From NCBI GenBank assembly GCA_024413875.1, contig JAKSVY010000083.1, forward strand, positions 1 through 5,098: 5,098 nucleotides of DNA, written 5' to 3'. Position numbers and translations under genes: made by a program. The DNA comes from Bacilli bacterium. Its GTDB lineage: Bacteria; Bacillota_I; Bacilli_A; RFN20; CAG-826. Positions within the stretch are counted from its first letter, which is position 1. Each line of letters begins with the position of its first letter. Of this stretch, positions 5,059 to 5,098 are shown one piece after another. Under the pieces are notes generated by a model, which searched no databases, was not told the origin of the DNA, and was given only the letters and a program-made list of their open reading frames with translations.

Positions 5059-5098
5059 TTATTTAGTAGTATATTTGAGGTTGTTAGTTTATTAACAT

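Noticed and set aside
1..5098. Mobile element, CRISPR array, toxin-antitoxin or defence system
   Set aside because: No spaced repeats, transposase or integrase motifs, or unrecognised genes; the window is filled by known core genes in a familiar order.

Overview
The window looks like ordinary chromosomal core DNA from a low-GC (roughly mid-30s percent by eye) member of the Bacilli/Erysipelotrichia/Mollicutes-like branch of the Firmicutes. The evidence is the B-type RNase P RNA, the presence of GpsB, RNase Y and YmdB, and the gene order pgsA - cinA domain - recA - rny - ymdB, which matches Bacillus apart from the absence of pbpX. All five complete reading frames end in TAA and all five tryptophan codons I located are TGG, so the standard bacterial code fits and the Mycoplasma code is not supported. 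I cannot name the species.

Everything real is on the minus strand and is read from high to low coordinates. A strong sigma-A-type promoter (5030-5058) drives gpsB (4638-5003). The RNase P RNA gene rnpB (4294-4630) starts 7 bases after the gpsB stop codon; its apparent -10 box overlaps that stop codon. After a gap of only 25 bases, with no terminator visible, come pgsA (3618-4268), a standalone CinA C-terminal domain gene (pncC, 3154-3618, overlapping pgsA by one base) and recA (2113-3099). A good intrinsic terminator (2061-2100) closes this unit.

The next unit starts in the 302-base recA-rny gap. It holds two candidate promoters, each with an 18-bp 7-4-7 dyad over its -35 box, and a possible 188-nt leader with mutually exclusive hairpins. 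RNase Y (rny, 248-1810) follows, and then the first 79 codons of ymdB, which runs off the left edge.

The genes cover cell-wall growth and division control (GpsB), tRNA 5' processing (rnpB), phospholipid synthesis (PgsA), pyridine nucleotide salvage (PncC), recombination (RecA), mRNA decay (RNase Y) and a phosphodiesterase conserved beside it (YmdB). I found no mobile element, CRISPR array, tRNA or novel defence system. The interesting material is regulatory and architectural: how rnpB is embedded between two protein genes, and the complex upstream region of rny.
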